64,000 bases of DNA, taken from positions 1 to 64,000 of the forward strand of contig JASTVH010000014.1 of the NCBI GenBank assembly GCA_042862465.1, in the 5' to 3' direction. The position numbers and the translations under genes were made by a program. Shown in pieces: positions 7,176 to 16,215 of the stretch. Each line of letters starts with the position of its first letter. Position 1 is the stretch's first letter. Source of the DNA: JASTVH01 sp042862465. GTDB lineage: Bacteria; Pseudomonadota; Gammaproteobacteria; Pseudomonadales; Oleiphilaceae. Below the pieces are notes generated by a model, which did not search any database, had not been told where the DNA came from, and worked only from the letters and a program-made list of their open reading frames with translations.

Positions 7176-9863
7176 CTAGGCTTGTTCGTCGAGTTGCCGG
7201 CAGAGGGAACGGCTTATGTCGTGGCACAGTTGCGGGTCGCTCAGGGGGCGGCCATTCTCATCGGTCACGAAGAACACGTCCTCCACCCGCTCGCCCAGAG
7301 TGGCAATCTTGGCGTTGATGATGCGGATATGGTGTTCCAGCAGGATGCGGCCAATGCGGGCCAGCAGACCCGGGCGGTCCGGCGTGATGATCTCCATGAC
7401 GGTGCGATGGTTCAGCGTGTCATTGGAGAAAGTGACTTCCGTGGGGAAGGCAAAATGCTTGAGCTGGCGCGGGGTGCGGCGTTCGATGATGTCGGGGTAG
7501 TCGGCCGGATCGTCCAGCTCCTCGATCAGGCGTTGCTTGACCCGGTCGCGCCGGGCCGGATCGGTGCCCAGGGGCTGACCCTGTTCGTCCAGCACGATGT
7601 AACTGCTGAGGCTGTTGGGCCCCTTGCCGGCGCTGATGCGGGCATCAACGATGTTGAGATTCAGTTGTTCCAGCACCGCGGTCGTGGCCGCGAACAGCTC
7701 CATCCGCTCGCGCATGTAGATAACGATCTGGGTGTACCCGTCGCTGGGGCCGCCGGTGGTGTCGCGGATCAGTACCAGCGGGTCGGGATCGTCGCCGTGG
7801 CGGATCATGGCCGAGGTCTGCCAGGCGATGTCGACGGTGGAGTCCTGGAGGAAGTAATCGTCGTCCAGGGTCTGCCAGACCTGATCCACCTGCTCCTGGG
7901 AGAACCCCTGGGCAGCCAGCAGTTCTCGGGCCTCTTTCTGGGTCGCTCTGACCCAGTCCTTGCGGTCGATGGGGTTCTCGGTGCCGCGGCGCAAGGCGCG
8001 TTTGGCCTCGATGTAGAGCTGACGCAGCAATGAGGCGCGCCAGGTGTTCCACAGTTTTGGGTTGGTGGCGCTGATGTCGCAGACCGTGAGTACGTAGAGA
8101 TAGTCCAGGTGGACCTGGCTGGGGACATCCCGGGCAAATTCATGGATGACGTGCGGGTCGGCGGTGTCCTTGCGTTGTGCGGTCATCGACATGACCAGAT
8201 GGTGCTCGACCAGCCAGGCGACCAGCTGGGTATCCCGTTCGCTCAGGTGATGGCGCTGGCAGAACGCCGTGACGTCCTGCGCCCCCAATTCGGAATGATC
8301 GCCACCACGGCCTTTGGCGATGTCGTGGTAGAGCCCGGCGATGTAGAGCAGTTCCATCTTGGGCAGCCGGTAGACCAGGCGCGACGCCAGCGGGAAGCGT
8401 GTCCGCGCCTCGCTATCGCGCATCGACGCCATATTGCGGATCACGCGCAGGGTATGGGCATCCACGGTATAGATGTGGAAGAGGTCATGCTGCATCTGCC
8501 CGATGATCTGGCCGAACTCGGGCAGGTAGCGCCCGAGGACGTTATAGCGGGTCATGTAGGACAGGGTGTCGTGTAGGGGATGCGGCGTTCGCAGCATTTC
8601 CATGAAAAGCGTGGTGCAGGCCAGATCATGGCGGAAGGCATCGTCAATCAGGTGTCGGTGGGCCCGCAGTGCGCGAATCGTGGTGGCGCGTATGCCCTTC
8701 ACCTCGGGATGCTGGGCGATCAGCAGGAAAAGCTCCAGGATGGAGTAGGGCGCATAGGCGAAAACCTGATTGTTGATCGCCTCAATGTACCGGTTACGCA
8801 TCTGGAAGCGTTTGCCCAGAGGGATGATCTCCTCGGGCTCATCGCCACTGAGAATGGCCTCGTCGAAGTATTGCAGGATCACATCCGCCAGTTCCGACAG
8901 CCCGAGCACAACGCGGTAATACTGCTGCATCATCTGCTCGACGCCCAGCCAGCGGCCATCGTCCTTGAACCCGAGCATTTCGGCCAGGGCCCGCTGGTGA
9001 TCGAACAGCAAGCGGTTCTCGTTGCGGTCGGCGACAATCTGCAGGCCATAGCGCAGGCGCCACAGCAGGGTTTCGCCGTCGCGTAGCAGGTTGTACTCCT
9101 CGTCGGTGAGGATGCTGAACCGGGTCAGATCGGCGGTGTCCTGCAGACCGAAATGCCGTTTGGTGATCCAGCCAATAGTCTGGATGTCACGCAGGGCGCC
9201 GGGTGAGCTTTTGAGGTTCGGCTCCAGGTTGTAATCGGTCTTGCCGTATTTCTCGTGACGTTGGCGCTGTTCTTCGCGCTTGGCCAGAAAATAGGCGCGA
9301 TCGGTACTGACTTCATCGGAATAGACGCGCTGGCTCAGGCTTGCGCGCAATTCGTCATTGCCGGCAATGGTGCGCGTTTCCAGCAGGTTGGTGAGGATGG
9401 TGACGTCATCCCTGGCCGCCTCAATGCACTCTTCCATACTGCGCACGCTGTGGCCGATATCGAGCTTGAGATCCCAGAGTAGGGTCACGAAAGCGCTTAG
9501 CTCTTCGTGCCAGCTGTCCTGGACGCCGTTGCGGGTCAGGATCAGCAGATCGATGTCAGAATGGGGATGCAGTTCCCCGCGACCGTATCCGCCCACCGCG
9601 ACCAGGGTAATATCCTGAGAGTCGGCAAAGCTTTGGCGCTGCCACAACAGGCTCAGGACCTGATCGACCAGATGGGCTCGGGCACCGACCAGCTCGCGCA
9701 CGTCGGCGCCGTCGATAAACGCCTGGGTGAGGGTCTCCTGGCCCCTGCTCAGCACCTCACGGCAGGCCTTGATGGGGGAGGGGGCCTGATCGATGCGTTC
9801 CTTGAGCTGGACCGGGTCCAGCAGGCTCTCGGCGTCGAACTCGGCAACGGCAGGTTCGTTCAT
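7176..9863 (-). CDS. glnD: Bifunctional PII uridylyltransferase / uridylyl-removing enzyme
   Basis: 895 aa, the normal length. N-terminal nucleotidyltransferase motif GGYGRGELHPHSDIDLLIL near residues 90-110 with the two catalytic Asp residues. A GlnD-type helical domain follows, then an HD domain (GLYHDIAKGRGGDHSELG) for UMP removal, then two C-terminal ACT domains (around DTTGGPSDGYTQI and EIITPDRPGLLARIGRIL) that sense glutamine. It controls PII proteins and through them nitrogen assimilation. It lies 48 bases after map and 13 before dapC; the map-glnD-dapC-dapD order is common in gammaproteobacteria. Confidence 0.97.
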   Translation of the reverse strand: MNEPAVAEFDAESLLDPVQLKERIDQAPSPIKACREVLSRGQETLTQAFIDGADVRELVGARAHLVDQVLSLLWQRQSFADSQDITLVAVGGYGRGELHPHSDIDLLILTRNGVQDSWHEELSAFVTLLWDLKLDIGHSVRSMEECIEAARDDVTILTNLLETRTIAGNDELRASLSQRVYSDEVSTDRAYFLAKREEQRQRHEKYGKTDYNLEPNLKSSPGALRDIQTIGWITKRHFGLQDTADLTRFSILTDEEYNLLRDGETLLWRLRYGLQIVADRNENRLLFDHQRALAEMLGFKDDGRWLGVEQMMQQYYRVVLGLSELADVILQYFDEAILSGDEPEEIIPLGKRFQMRNRYIEAINNQVFAYAPYSILELFLLIAQHPEVKGIRATTIRALRAHRHLIDDAFRHDLACTTLFMEMLRTPHPLHDTLSYMTRYNVLGRYLPEFGQIIGQMQHDLFHIYTVDAHTLRVIRNMASMRDSEARTRFPLASRLVYRLPKMELLYIAGLYHDIAKGRGGDHSELGAQDVTAFCQRHHLSERDTQLVAWLVEHHLVMSMTAQRKDTADPHVIHEFARDVPSQVHLDYLYVLTVCDISATNPKLWNTWRASLLRQLYIEAKRALRRGTENPIDRKDWVRATQKEARELLAAQGFSQEQVDQVWQTLDDDYFLQDSTVDIAWQTSAMIRHGDDPDPLVLIRDTTGGPSDGYTQIVIYMRERMELFAATTAVLEQLNLNIVDARISAGKGPNSLSSYIVLDEQGQPLGTDPARRDRVKQRLIEELDDPADYPDIIERRTPRQLKHFAFPTEVTFSNDTLNHRTVMEIITPDRPGLLARIGRILLEHHIRIINAKIATLGERVEDVFFVTDENGRPLSDPQLCHDISRSLCRQLDEQA

Positions 9864-9911
9864 GGTATCAGACTCGTCGATCCGACGCGGCAGGACGCCG
9901 CGAACGCATGA

Positions 9912-10682
9912 TCATACCTTTTCTTCGTTCCGCAGCGTCAGAATTTCGTGACCGTCCGCGGTGACCAGCACGGTATGCTCCCACTGGGCCGACAGTTTGT
10001 GGTCCTTGGTGACCACGGTCCAGCCGTCTGCCAACAGTTTGTTGTGGCGTTTGCCCTGGTTGATCATGGGCTCGATGGTGAAGATCATGCCTTCCTTCAA
10101 TTCCATGCCGGTGCCGGCCCGCCCATAGTGCATGACCTGTGGGTCCTCGTGAAAGCCCTTGCCGATGCCGTGGCCGCAATACTCGCGCACCACGGAATAG
10201 TAGTTGGATTCGGCGTGCTTCTGGATCACCTCGCCAATATCGCCCAGGCGCGCCCCGGGCTTCACCAGCTCGATGCCCTTGTACATGCATTCCTGAGTGA
10301 TCCGCACCAGACGCTCGGAGCCCGCCTTAGGGGTGCCGACGAAGAACATCTTGCTGGTGTCACCGTGGTAGCCGTCCTTGATGACGGTGATATCGATATT
10401 GATGATGTCGCCGTTCTTGAGCACCTTCTTGTCGGAAGGAATGCCGTGGCAGATCACGTGATTGACTGAGGTGCAGATGGACTTGGGGAACCCCTTGTAG
10501 TTCAGAGGCGCCGGAATCGCTTTCTGTTCGTTGACGATGTAATCGTGGCAGATCCGGTCCAGCTCGCCGGTGGTGACGCCGGGCTTGACGTAATCCCCGA
10601 TCATCTCCAGGACTTCCGCGGCCAGGCGGCCGGCCACGCGCATCTTCTCGATCTCTTCCGGAGTCTTGATATGTACAGTCAT
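9912..10682 (-). CDS. map: Type I methionine aminopeptidase
   Basis: 256-aa cytosolic metalloprotease that removes the initiator Met. Metal ligands are visible: Asp in DIINIDITVIKDGYHGD, His in CGHGIGKGFHEDP, Glu in FTIEPMINQG and Glu in QWEHTVLVT. Length fits class I MetAP without an N-terminal extension. Divergent from rpsB, as in E. coli and pseudomonads, with a shared 331-base intergenic region. Confidence 0.96.
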   Translation of the reverse strand: MTVHIKTPEEIEKMRVAGRLAAEVLEMIGDYVKPGVTTGELDRICHDYIVNEQKAIPAPLNYKGFPKSICTSVNHVICHGIPSDKKVLKNGDIINIDITVIKDGYHGDTSKMFFVGTPKAGSERLVRITQECMYKGIELVKPGARLGDIGEVIQKHAESNYYSVVREYCGHGIGKGFHEDPQVMHYGRAGTGMELKEGMIFTIEPMINQGKRHNKLLADGWTVVTKDHKLSAQWEHTVLVTADGHEILTLRNEEKV

Positions 10683-11013
10683 TACCTTGAGGCTCGTCCG
10701 TCTTTCAAAACGCCCATATTAACTGTTGCAGGCCCGCCCTGCTAGGCAAGCGACCGACGTCCCACCTCTGGCGTCCGACAGCGGGCGCCTTGCTGCGGAT
10801 TTCAGAGCCCGCATCAGGTTCTGTTTCAAGGCAAAAATGCTGGCGCCAGCACCCCCGACTATGGTATAAACGCGCCGCCGGTGGAATGGTTCCAGCCGGT
10901 AAATCCACACATGCATCGGCACATTGTCCTGGGTGCCCGTCAGTCGCCAGCGCGCGATCGGGTTGGGCAATGGGATGCATGGAGGCCCAACCCAGACTTA
11001 CTACAGGTGAAAC
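10683..11013. promoter_or_regulatory. Divergent map/rpsB regulatory region and rpsB leader
   Basis: 331 bases with no convincing gene. Near 10748-10777 are degenerate heptads related to the CCGACGT arrays. A strong extended -10 (TG-G-TATAAA, 10862-10870) faces rpsB, giving a leader of roughly 135 nt. In E. coli the rpsB leader is the target of S2 autoregulation; the GC-rich, foldable sequence here may do the same, but I cannot show homology by eye. Confidence 0.45.
10862..10870 (+). promoter_or_regulatory. Extended -10 promoter for rpsB-tsf
   Basis: TGGTATAAA matches the extended -10 form (TGnTATAAT) with one difference in the hexamer. No clear -35 lies at the usual distance, consistent with an extended -10 element. 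Expected start is near 10877. Confidence 0.45.
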
Positions 11014-11757
11014 ATGGCACAAGTTAATATGCGTGACCTGCTCAAGGCAGGTGCTCACTTCGGTCACCAGACCCGTTACTGGAACCCGAAAATGTCCAAG
11101 TACATTTTCGGTGCCCGCAACAAGATTCATATCATCAACCTCGAGCACACCGTTCCGGCCATGAACGACGCGCTGAAGAAGATTCAGCAGATGGCCGAGA
11201 ACAAGAACAAGGTTCTGTTCGTGGGAACCAAGCGTTCCGCCAGCAAGATCATCAAGGAGCAGGCCGAGCGTTGTGGCATGCCTTACGTGAACCACCGCTG
11301 GCTGGGCGGCATGCTGACCAACTACAAGACCATCCGTCAGTCCATCCGTCGCTACCGTGACCTGGAAGCCCAGAGTCAGGACGGCACCTTCGACAAGCTG
11401 ACCAAGAAGGAAGCTCTGGACCGTCGTCGCGAGATGGACAAGCTGGAGCGCAGCATCGGTGGTATCAAGGACATGGGCGGCCTGCCGGATGCCCTGTTCA
11501 TTATCGACGTGGACCACGAAGACATCGCCATCAAGGAAGCCAACAAGCTGGGCATTCCCGTGATTGCGGTTGTGGATACCAACTCCAACCCGGCCGGCGT
11601 AGATTACGTCATCCCGGGCAACGACGATGCGATCCGCGCGATCCAGATCTACGTCACCGCAGTGGCCGACGCCTGCATCGAAGGCGCCCAGTCAGGCAGT
11701 GGCGGTGCTGACGAATTCGTTGAGGTCAGCGAAGAAGAGTCACCGGCGGCCGAGTAA
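11014..11757 (+). CDS. rpsB: 30S ribosomal protein S2
   Basis: 247 aa. The start MAQVNMRDLLKAGAHFGHQTRYWNPKM and the later LPDALFIIDVDHEDIAIKEA are diagnostic for S2, which binds the 30S subunit and is needed for S1 binding. Start ATG 11014 is preceded by AGGTGA at good spacing. The C-terminus is Ser/Gly/Glu-rich, as in relatives. First gene of the rpsB-tsf-pyrH-frr block. Confidence 0.98.
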   Translation: MAQVNMRDLLKAGAHFGHQTRYWNPKMSKYIFGARNKIHIINLEHTVPAMNDALKKIQQMAENKNKVLFVGTKRSASKIIKEQAERCGMPYVNHRWLGGMLTNYKTIRQSIRRYRDLEAQSQDGTFDKLTKKEALDRRREMDKLERSIGGIKDMGGLPDALFIIDVDHEDIAIKEANKLGIPVIAVVDTNSNPAGVDYVIPGNDDAIRAIQIYVTAVADACIEGAQSGSGGADEFVEVSEEESPAAE

Positions 11758-11771
11758 GCGCTGTCGAATCG

Positions 11772-11808
11772 GCCGGCATTCAGGGGGCGCTTGGCTCCCG
11801 TTGCCGGC
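11772..11808 (+). terminator. Hairpin between rpsB and tsf
   Basis: GCCGGCA (11772-11778) pairs with TGCCGGC (11802-11808), with an inner GGG/CCC pairing. There is no U tract, so it may be a processing or attenuation structure that lowers tsf expression relative to rpsB. Confidence 0.35.
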
Positions 11809-11910
11809 TGAGTGCGTCACCCTATTTTTGGCCTCGGGCCGTGGGGCTGCCCCCAAGACCGAAGCGGTCCCGCTACCCGATGTGCAAACCCGATACTGAG
11901 AGGAAAGAAA

Positions 11911-12768
11911 ATGGCTGCTATTTCTGCGTCCATGGTTAAAGAACTCCGCGAGCGTACCGGTCTGGGCATGATGGAATGCAAGAAGGCGCTGGTTGCTGCG
12001 GAAGGTGACATCGAAAAGGCAATTGACGATCTGCGCAAGTCCTCTGGCCTCAAGGCGGCCAAGAAGGCGGGCCGTACCGCTGCGGAAGGCGTGGTACTGA
12101 TCAAGGTCTCCGACGACAACAAGCGCGCCCTGGTTCTCGAAGTCAACTCCGAGACCGACTTCGTCGCGCGTGACGACAACTTCCTGCAGTTCGCCAACGA
12201 AGTGCTGGACGTGGCGTTCGAAAAGAACGAAACCGACGTTGCCGCCCTGATGGAGGGTGATCTGGAAGCCAAGCGTGAGGCGCTGGTCCAGAAGATCGGT
12301 GAGAACATCACCGTGCGTCGTGCGCTGTCGGTGGAAGGCGATGTCCTGGAAGGTTATGTCCACAACAACAAGATGGCAGCCGTTGTCGTCCTGAAGGGTG
12401 GCACGCCGGAACTGGCCCGCGATGTGGCCATGCACGTTGCTGCCGTTAACCCGCGTGTGGCCAAGCCGGAAGACATGCCGGAGTCCGAGTTGGAAAAAGA
12501 GAAGGAGATCATCAAGGCGCAGCCGGATATGGAAGGCAAGCCGGATGAGATCGTTGAGAAGATGATGGGCGGCCGTATCAAGAAGTTCCTCAAGGAAAAC
12601 AGCCTGGTGGAACAGCCTTTCGTCAAGAACCCGGATCAGACTGTCGGAGCCCTGCTGAAGGAAAAGGGCGCCGAGCTGGAAGGGTTCGTTCGCCTGGAAG
12701 TGGGCGAGGGTATCGAGAAGGTGGAAGCCGACTTTGCTGCTGAGGTTGCCGCTCAGCTCAAGTCGTAA
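11911..12768 (+). CDS. tsf: Elongation factor Ts
   Basis: 285 aa. The N-terminal UBA-like MVKELRERTGLGMMECKKAL and the core EVNSETDFVARDDNF (the TDFV motif that contacts EF-Tu) are clear. EF-Ts exchanges GDP for GTP on EF-Tu. I chose ATG 11911, preceded by GAGAGGAAAGAAA; the frame is open further upstream but the E. coli protein (283 aa) supports this start. Confidence 0.97.
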   Translation: MAAISASMVKELRERTGLGMMECKKALVAAEGDIEKAIDDLRKSSGLKAAKKAGRTAAEGVVLIKVSDDNKRALVLEVNSETDFVARDDNFLQFANEVLDVAFEKNETDVAALMEGDLEAKREALVQKIGENITVRRALSVEGDVLEGYVHNNKMAAVVVLKGGTPELARDVAMHVAAVNPRVAKPEDMPESELEKEKEIIKAQPDMEGKPDEIVEKMMGGRIKKFLKENSLVEQPFVKNPDQTVGALLKEKGAELEGFVRLEVGEGIEKVEADFAAEVAAQLKS

Positions 12769-12809
12769 CGACGCCCAGGCCAGGTCCCCGATCTGGGGTC
12801 TGGCGATAC

Positions 12810-12854
12810 GCCGCACGAGCGACCCGGTCTGACCGGGTCCGTGCGGCGGGTTTG
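12810..12854 (+). terminator. Strong two-part hairpin between tsf and pyrH
   Basis: GCCGCACG (12810-12817) pairs with CGTGCGGC (12840-12847). Inside, GACCCGGT (12821-12828) pairs with ACCGGGTC (12832-12839) around a CTG loop, with an AGC bulge on one side: 16 perfect pairs. Only GGGTTTG follows, so termination may be partial; the structure probably separates rpsB-tsf from pyrH. Confidence 0.55.
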
Positions 12855-12966
12855 TATCTGGCGGATGCCCACCGTATGCGGCAGACGTCAGAGAAAGGTT
12901 TCCAGGCCATCCCGAAAACGGGGTGCCCGCCACGAGTCCACTGCAACACAGCGAGAGAGGCCCGTC

Positions 12967-13698
12967 ATGCCAGTCCAGAGTTCGACCCAACCCAAGTACA
13001 AGCGTGTCCTGCTCAAGCTAAGCGGCGAAGCCCTGATGGGCGAGCATGATTTTGGTATCGATCCCAAGGTACTTGATCGCATGGCACTGGAGATCGGCGC
13101 GCTGATCGGGATTGGTGTGCAGGTCGGGCTGGTGATCGGTGGCGGCAACCTGTTCCGCGGAGCGGCCTTGCACAAGGCCGGTATGGACCGTGTCACCGGG
13201 GATCACATGGGCATGCTGGCCACCATGATGAACGCCCTGGCCATGCGCGATGCCCTGGAGCGCTCGAACATCCGCACCCGCGTGCTGTCGGCGATTCCCA
13301 TGAGTGGTATTGTGGAGCATTATGATCGTCGTCGGGCGATTCGTGATCTGAAGGATGGCGATGTGGTGATTTTCTGTGCCGGCACCGGCAACCCGTTCTT
13401 TACCACGGATTCGGCGGCTTGCCTGCGTGGTATCGAGATCGATGCCGATGTGGTACTTAAGGCAACCAAGGTCGATGGCGTGTATTCCGACGATCCGGTC
13501 ACCAACCCCTCTGCCGTCAAATACGATCGCCTCACCTACGATGAGGTACTCGACAGCAAGCTGGGCGTTATGGATCTGACCGCCATCTGTTTGTGTCGGG
13601 ATCAGAACATGCCGGTTCGTGTCTTCAATATGAACCAGCCGGGTGTGCTGACCCGCATCGTCACCGGTGAAAATGAAGGCACGTTGATCGAAGCTTGA
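12967..13698 (+). CDS. pyrH: UMP kinase
   Basis: 243-aa amino-acid-kinase-family enzyme phosphorylating UMP to UDP, allosterically activated by GTP in gammaproteobacteria. Seen: KRVLLKLSGEALMGEHDFGID, GVQVGLVIGGGNLFRG (phosphate binding), GNPFFTTDSAA and KATKVDGVYSDDP. The start at ATG 12967 follows GAGAGAGG; the upstream-extended frame is not needed. It sits between tsf and frr as is usual. Confidence 0.97.
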   Translation: MPVQSSTQPKYKRVLLKLSGEALMGEHDFGIDPKVLDRMALEIGALIGIGVQVGLVIGGGNLFRGAALHKAGMDRVTGDHMGMLATMMNALAMRDALERSNIRTRVLSAIPMSGIVEHYDRRRAIRDLKDGDVVIFCAGTGNPFFTTDSAACLRGIEIDADVVLKATKVDGVYSDDPVTNPSAVKYDRLTYDEVLDSKLGVMDLTAICLCRDQNMPVRVFNMNQPGVLTRIVTGENEGTLIEA

Positions 13699-13828
13699 CC
13701 TCTAACACCGTGTCATTAACGTAGGTGCCACGCCACCTGGCGCGAGCGGTTCAGTGGAATAAGGCGCTGCCCTCTGCGGGGGGCTACCAGTAACAAACGG
13801 GTGCAGCAGAATTAAGGGGAAGAACGCA

Positions 13829-14386
13829 GTGATCGAGGATATCAAGAAAGACGCCGAAAAACGCATGCAGAAGAGCATCGATTCCCTGCATCACAATTTC
13901 AACAAGATCCGCACGGGCCGTGCCCATACCAGCATTCTGGACAGTGTTCGTGTGGATTACTACGGTCAGCCGACGCCATTGAACCAGGTGGCTTCCGTCG
14001 TGGTGGAAGATGCCCGGACGCTGACGGTATCGCCCTGGGAAAAGAAGATGGTGCCGGTTGTTGAGAAAGCCATCATGACCGCGGATCTCGGCCTGAACCC
14101 GGCCACCTCCGGCGACTTGATCCGCGTTCCGATGCCGATGCTGACCGAAGACAGCCGCAAGGAGCTGGTCAAGCACGCCCGTGCGGAAGCTGAACAGGCT
14201 CGGGTTTCGGTTCGTAGTGTGCGTCGCGATGCCAATAGTGACCTCAAAGCACTCCTCAAAGAGAAAGAGATTACCGAGGATGAGGAGCGCGGCGCCGAAG
14301 ACGCGATCCAGAAGCTGACTGACAAGTACATTGCTGAAGTGGACAAAATCCTCAAGAGCAAAGAAGACGACCTCATGGAGGTCTGA
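13829..14386 (+). CDS. frr: Ribosome recycling factor
   Basis: 185 aa, exactly the usual length. Frame starts at GTG 13829 (VIEDIKKDAEKRMQKSID), preceded by AAGGGGAAG. The central NKIRTGRAHTSILDSVRVDYYG and the C-terminal EITEDEERGAEDAIQKLTD are family signatures. With EF-G it splits the post-termination ribosome. Confidence 0.97.
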   Translation: MIEDIKKDAEKRMQKSIDSLHHNFNKIRTGRAHTSILDSVRVDYYGQPTPLNQVASVVVEDARTLTVSPWEKKMVPVVEKAIMTADLGLNPATSGDLIRVPMPMLTEDSRKELVKHARAEAEQARVSVRSVRRDANSDLKALLKEKEITEDEERGAEDAIQKLTDKYIAEVDKILKSKEDDLMEV

Positions 14387-14443
14387 TCACCGTCGGTCCC
14401 GCTGTCGCTGCGGCAGTTTGGTTCAAGGACTGTTACAGGTGTA

Positions 14444-14471
14444 CAGGGGCGCTTGGCGCCCCTGGTTGTTT
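14444..14471 (+). terminator. Terminator hairpin after frr
   Basis: CAGGGGCGC (14444-14452) and GCGCCCCTG (14456-14464) form a perfect 9-bp stem with a TTG loop, followed by GTTGTTT. It separates the pyrH-frr unit from uppS-cdsA. Confidence 0.6.
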
Positions 14472-14539
14472 AAGGGGTGACCGGCTTGCCGGGGCTGCCC
14501 GAAAGTGACCCCAGCCAGCCCACAGGGGCAGGGGAGAGC

Positions 14540-15319
14540 ATGAATCAAAAGGTATCCGCCACGATTCCCGCCGAAGCCGAAAAACGGCCACGTCACGTTG
14601 CCATCATTATGGACGGCAACAATCGCTGGGCCAAACAGCAGGGTCTTAAAGGCGTGTCAGGCCACAAGGCCGGTGTCGAAGCAGTTCGTGCCGTGGTTGA
14701 AACCTGTGCCCGAGAGGGCGTCGAGGTGCTGACACTGTTTGCCTTCAGCAGTGAAAACTGGCGTCGGCCCAAGGATGAAGTGGGCGCCCTGATGCGCCTG
14801 TTTCTGCTGGCGCTGCAGCGGGAAGTAAAGAAGCTCCACCGCAATAATATCCGATTGCGGGTCATCGGCGACCGCGGCGCCTTCAGTGACGCGATTCAGG
14901 AGCAGATTGCCAAAGCCGAGGCCCTGACCGCGGGCAATACCCGAATGACGCTGGTGATTGCCGCCAATTACGGTGGGCAATGGGATATCACGCAGGCCAG
15001 CAAACAACTGGCCCAAGAGGTGGCGGAAGGTCGCCTGACCCCGGAAGACATCAACGAAGACGCCTTGCAGGCGCGGCTCAGCATTGGTGAGCTGCCCATG
15101 CCGGATCTTCTGATTCGTACCGCCGGCGAGTGCCGGATCAGTAATTTCATGCTGTGGCATCTTGCGTATACCGAGTTTTACTTTTCCGAGGTTTACTGGC
15201 CTGATTTCAAACACGAGCAGATGCTTGAAGCCTTGCAGGCTTTTGCCAAGCGCAAGCGGCGCTTTGGCCGGACGGATGATCAGTTGGATGCGTGCACCGA
15301 CAGCGCGCTACAGGGATAG
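14540..15319 (+). CDS. uppS: Undecaprenyl diphosphate synthase (cis-prenyltransferase)
   Basis: 259 aa. Motifs: HVAIIMDGNNRWAKQQG (catalytic Asp of the P-loop), FAFSSENWRRP, and the C-terminal LIRTAGECRISNFMLWHLAYTE with YFSEVYWPDF. It condenses eight isopentenyl-PP units onto FPP to make the carrier lipid for peptidoglycan and LPS. Start ATG 14540 follows GGGGAGAG. The family usually has RTSGExRxSNFLLWQ; RTAGEC is a mild variant. cdsA follows within 15 bases. Confidence 0.97.
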   Translation: MNQKVSATIPAEAEKRPRHVAIIMDGNNRWAKQQGLKGVSGHKAGVEAVRAVVETCAREGVEVLTLFAFSSENWRRPKDEVGALMRLFLLALQREVKKLHRNNIRLRVIGDRGAFSDAIQEQIAKAEALTAGNTRMTLVIAANYGGQWDITQASKQLAQEVAEGRLTPEDINEDALQARLSIGELPMPDLLIRTAGECRISNFMLWHLAYTEFYFSEVYWPDFKHEQMLEALQAFAKRKRRFGRTDDQLDACTDSALQG

Positions 15320-15332
15320 AACAAGGAATACC

Positions 15333-16160
15333 GTGCTCAAACAACGAATTATAACGGCCCTGATTCTGGCCCCGATTGCCATCGGCGGTATCTTTTTCCT
15401 GCCGCCCAACGGCTTTGCGGTATTTATCGGTGCCATACTGGCCATTGCGGCCTGGGAGTGGGGCAACCTCTCCGGTTTCGAAGGGCAGCCGATGCGCGTG
15501 GGTTATGCCCTGGTCATCGCCGCCTTGATAGCCTGGGTCACCTGGGCGCCGGCATTGGCGGCCCTTTGGCTGGCTGTGGTCTTCTGGGCGATGGTGCTGT
15601 TCCTGGTCAAGGCTTACCCCACGGGAACCCAACTCTGGCAGGCGCCTATGGTTCGCTTGGCGATGGGGGTTCCGGTGCTGGTGGGTGCCTATGTGGGGCT
15701 GCACCATCTGCGGACCGCGGACGTGGTCCTGGGCCGCCTGGACAGTAACCTCGTCCTGATCCTGTACAGTTTCGCCATTGTCTGGGCCGCGGATATCGGG
15801 GCCTATTTCTCCGGCCGGGCCTGGGGCAAGCGCAAGCTGGCGCCCCAGGTCAGCCCCGGGAAATCCTGGGCCGGGGTCTACGGTGGGCTGGTCAGCGTGC
15901 TGTTGCTGTCCCTGCTGGTGGGGTGGTGGATCGAGGTCCAGGCCCGGGATCTGCTGGTCCTGGTGATCGTTACGCAGATCACCGCGGTGGTTTCCGTATA
16001 CGGCGACCTGTTCGAAAGCATGTTGAAGCGTCACCGTGGTATCAAGGACAGCAGCGCATTGCTGCCGGGGCACGGTGGTGTGCTCGATCGTGTGGACAGT
16101 CTCACGGCCGCCGTTCCGGTGTTTGCATTCTGCGCCTCACTGGCGGGTTGGTTGCACTGA
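15333..16160 (+). CDS. cdsA: Phosphatidate cytidylyltransferase (CDP-diglyceride synthase)
   Basis: 275 aa, inner-membrane, about eight hydrophobic segments. The C-terminal CDP-alcohol signature is complete: SMLKRHRGIKDSSALLPGHG followed by GVLDRVDS. It makes CDP-diacylglycerol from phosphatidate and CTP for phospholipid synthesis. I chose GTG 15333 (VLKQRIITALILAPIAI), preceded by ACAAGGAA; the longer open frame runs back into uppS. Confidence 0.96.
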   Translation: MLKQRIITALILAPIAIGGIFFLPPNGFAVFIGAILAIAAWEWGNLSGFEGQPMRVGYALVIAALIAWVTWAPALAALWLAVVFWAMVLFLVKAYPTGTQLWQAPMVRLAMGVPVLVGAYVGLHHLRTADVVLGRLDSNLVLILYSFAIVWAADIGAYFSGRAWGKRKLAPQVSPGKSWAGVYGGLVSVLLLSLLVGWWIEVQARDLLVLVIVTQITAVVSVYGDLFESMLKRHRGIKDSSALLPGHGGVLDRVDSLTAAVPVFAFCASLAGWLH

Positions 16161-16215
16161 ATGACGACGGATAACGGGCATCGTCTGCGCGGCGAGAGGG
16201 TTGAGAGGCGATAAG